A stretch of DNA of 41,219 nt, from contig JAAYAH010000005.1 of assembly GCA_012719445.1 (NCBI GenBank), forward strand, positions 1-41,219. The letters run 5' to 3'. Of the stretch, positions 40,342-41,219 are shown piece by piece. The notes under the pieces were generated by a model, which ran no database searches, had not been told where the DNA came from, and saw only the letters and a program-made list of their open reading frames with translations. This stretch comes from Actinomycetales bacterium (lineage in GTDB: Bacteria > Actinomycetota > Actinomycetes > Actinomycetales > Kineosporiaceae). Positions within the stretch are counted from its first letter, which is position 1, and each line of letters opens with the position of its first letter. A program made the translations under genes and the position numbers.

Positions 40342-41219
40342 TCACCCCTCCCGCAGCGTCTCCTGCTCGGGCTCGTCCTGCTCGGTTCCGTTCTCCTCGG
40401 GCTCGACATCCTCGGGCTCAGCGTCGGTGTCGGCCTCGGCGGCGTCGTCCTCGGCGGCGTCGTCCTCGCCCACGGCCTCCGGCTCGGGCTCGACATCCTC
40501 CGACTCAGACTCGGCGTCCCCGACCTCGACAGCCTCGGGCTCCACCGCCACCGCGAGATCGTCCTCGTTCTCCGGCTCGTCCTCGTCCTCGTTCTCCTCG
40601 GGCTCCGGCTCCACCATCGCCTCGGGCTCGACGTCGGCCTCGGCGACCGGCTCGGGCTCCGGCTCCGGCTCGGACTCGACGTCGGCCTCGGGCTCGTCCA
40701 GCACCGCCACCGCGAGATCGTCCTCGTTCTCCGGCTCGTCCTCGTCCTCGTCCTCCTCGGGCTCCGGCTCCACCATCGCCTCGGGCTCGACGTCGGCCTC
40801 GGCGACCGGCTCGGACTCCACCACGGCCTCGGGCTCGTCCTCCGGGATCACGATCCGGTCCGGGTCGGGCACGACGTCCGGCTCGGGTGCCGGATCGAGG
40901 ATCCGGTCCGGGTCGGGGACGACGTCCGGCTCGGGCACCGGGTCGAGGGGGCGGTCCGGCTCGGGCACCGGAACCAGTTCCGGCTCCGGCGGAACCTCGG
41001 CGAGGGCGGGAACCGCGGCCGGTGCCGACAGGCTCGCCTCGATCGGGCCTGCCTCCTGCTCACGTGCGAGCAGGTCGTCCAGGGCCTCCCGGACGGCGTC
41101 GAGCCGCCGCACGGCGTCCAGATGCGTCGCCACGAGTGCGCCGACCCGGGTCGACCGGAGCTCCTCGATCTCCGCTGATCGCCGTTCCGCCTCCTGGTGC
41201 AGCGCCTCGGCCTCCGACC
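40342..41219 (-). CDS. Coiled-coil / Asp-Glu-Pro-rich protein (partial, 5' end outside window)
   Basis: C-terminal 291 residues or so. The part nearest the edge is a charged helix (EAEALHQEAERRSAEIEELRSTRVGALVATHLDAVRRLDAVREALDDLL), coiled-coil-like as in DivIVA/Wag31-type proteins or secreted wall-associated helical proteins. It is followed by Pro-Asp/Pro-Glu repeats (PEPDVVPDPDRI occurring twice and more) and a very acidic tail with a 53-residue internal duplication (AVAV...EPEADVE...EAMVEPEPEE...EDEDEPENEDDLAVAV). No known domain is recognised in the visible part. The N-terminus would decide the identity. Composition resembles the PE-rich protein at 1860-3857, but they are not otherwise alike. 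Confidence 0.7.
   Translation of the reverse strand, partial: SEAEALHQEAERRSAEIEELRSTRVGALVATHLDAVRRLDAVREALDDLLAREQEAGPIEASLSAPAAVPALAEVPPEPELVPVPEPDRPLDPVPEPDVVPDPDRILDPAPEPDVVPDPDRIVIPEDEPEAVVESEPVAEADVEPEAMVEPEPEEDEDEDEPENEDDLAVAVLDEPEADVESEPEPEPEPVAEADVEPEAMVEPEPEENEDEDEPENEDDLAVAVEPEAVEVGDAESESEDVEPEPEAVGEDDAAEDDAAEADTDAEPEDVEPEENGTEQDEPEQETLREG
40543..40814. repeat. 113-bp direct repeat inside the acidic protein gene
   Basis: Copies at 40543-40655 and 40702-40814, offset 159 bp (53 codons), differing at about one position in the aligned part. They code the same acidic segment twice; the near-identity at the DNA level indicates a recent duplication. Confidence 0.8.

Overview
The window is very GC-rich DNA, with G/C-ending codons, frequent GTG starts and many leaderless-type promoters in which a TAnnnT hexamer ends 6-8 nt before the start codon. 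With the gene families present (F420-dependent nitroreductase family, NsdA-like regulator, a LacI regulator with a CebR-type operator, DUF3516 helicase, LytR_C membrane protein) this indicates a free-living or soil/plant-associated actinobacterium. No genus can be assigned from the sequence alone.

Layout. 1-1113: 5' part of a secreted GH27 alpha-galactosidase (minus strand, cut by the window edge). 1562-3857: a small VapB-like/ParB-fold protein and a membrane-anchored LytR_C protein whose cytoplasmic part carries about 60 Pro-Glu dipeptides. 3897-8814: MFS exporter, zinc-ribbon polytopic membrane protein, flavodoxin-fold quinone reductase, Nudix hydrolase. 9074-14267: an accessory region ending at an intact tRNA-Ser(CGA) gene. 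Three further 55-bp copies of the 3' part of that tRNA lie in direct orientation to its left and cut the DNA into 1.0-1.5 kb segments, each holding one cargo: a Fic protein, a HigBA-type toxin-antitoxin pair, and an F420-type nitroreductase; an AlbA_2/HATPase protein abuts the outermost copy. No integrase is present. 14360-16680: tadA, its usual companion gene, and a small membrane protein plus PH-domain protein operon.

16752-24907 is a plant-polysaccharide locus: a LacI regulator, a 16-bp CebR-type palindrome, a solute-binding lipoprotein and two permeases (no ATPase; presumably a shared MsiK-type ATPase elsewhere), then, after an acyltransferase, an acetylxylan-esterase-like protein and a GH26 mannanase, both without signal peptides. 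With the secreted GH27 enzyme this suggests outside debranching, import, and deacetylation/hydrolysis inside the cell of (galacto)mannan-type oligosaccharides.

24977-41219: OsmC-like peroxidase, an L-2-hydroxyglutarate oxidase gene with a large internal deletion that runs in frame into an M15-fold-like membrane protein, DUF2625 protein, a gene-poor stretch with stacked inverted repeats, GNAT acetyltransferase, NsdA-like regulator, an ABC-2 exporter divergent from a NarL-type two-component system, an RsbW-like kinase, an EAL-domain phosphodiesterase, a DUF3516 helicase, and the C-terminal part of a coiled-coil/Pro-Glu-rich protein cut by the right edge.

The strongest candidate for something undescribed is the tRNA-Ser cassette-like array (10.5-14.3 kb): each internal copy is a composite module (terminator hairpin, tRNA 3' half, three CGTCC iterons at exactly 10-bp spacing, further conserved blocks) that looks like a reusable recombination site.
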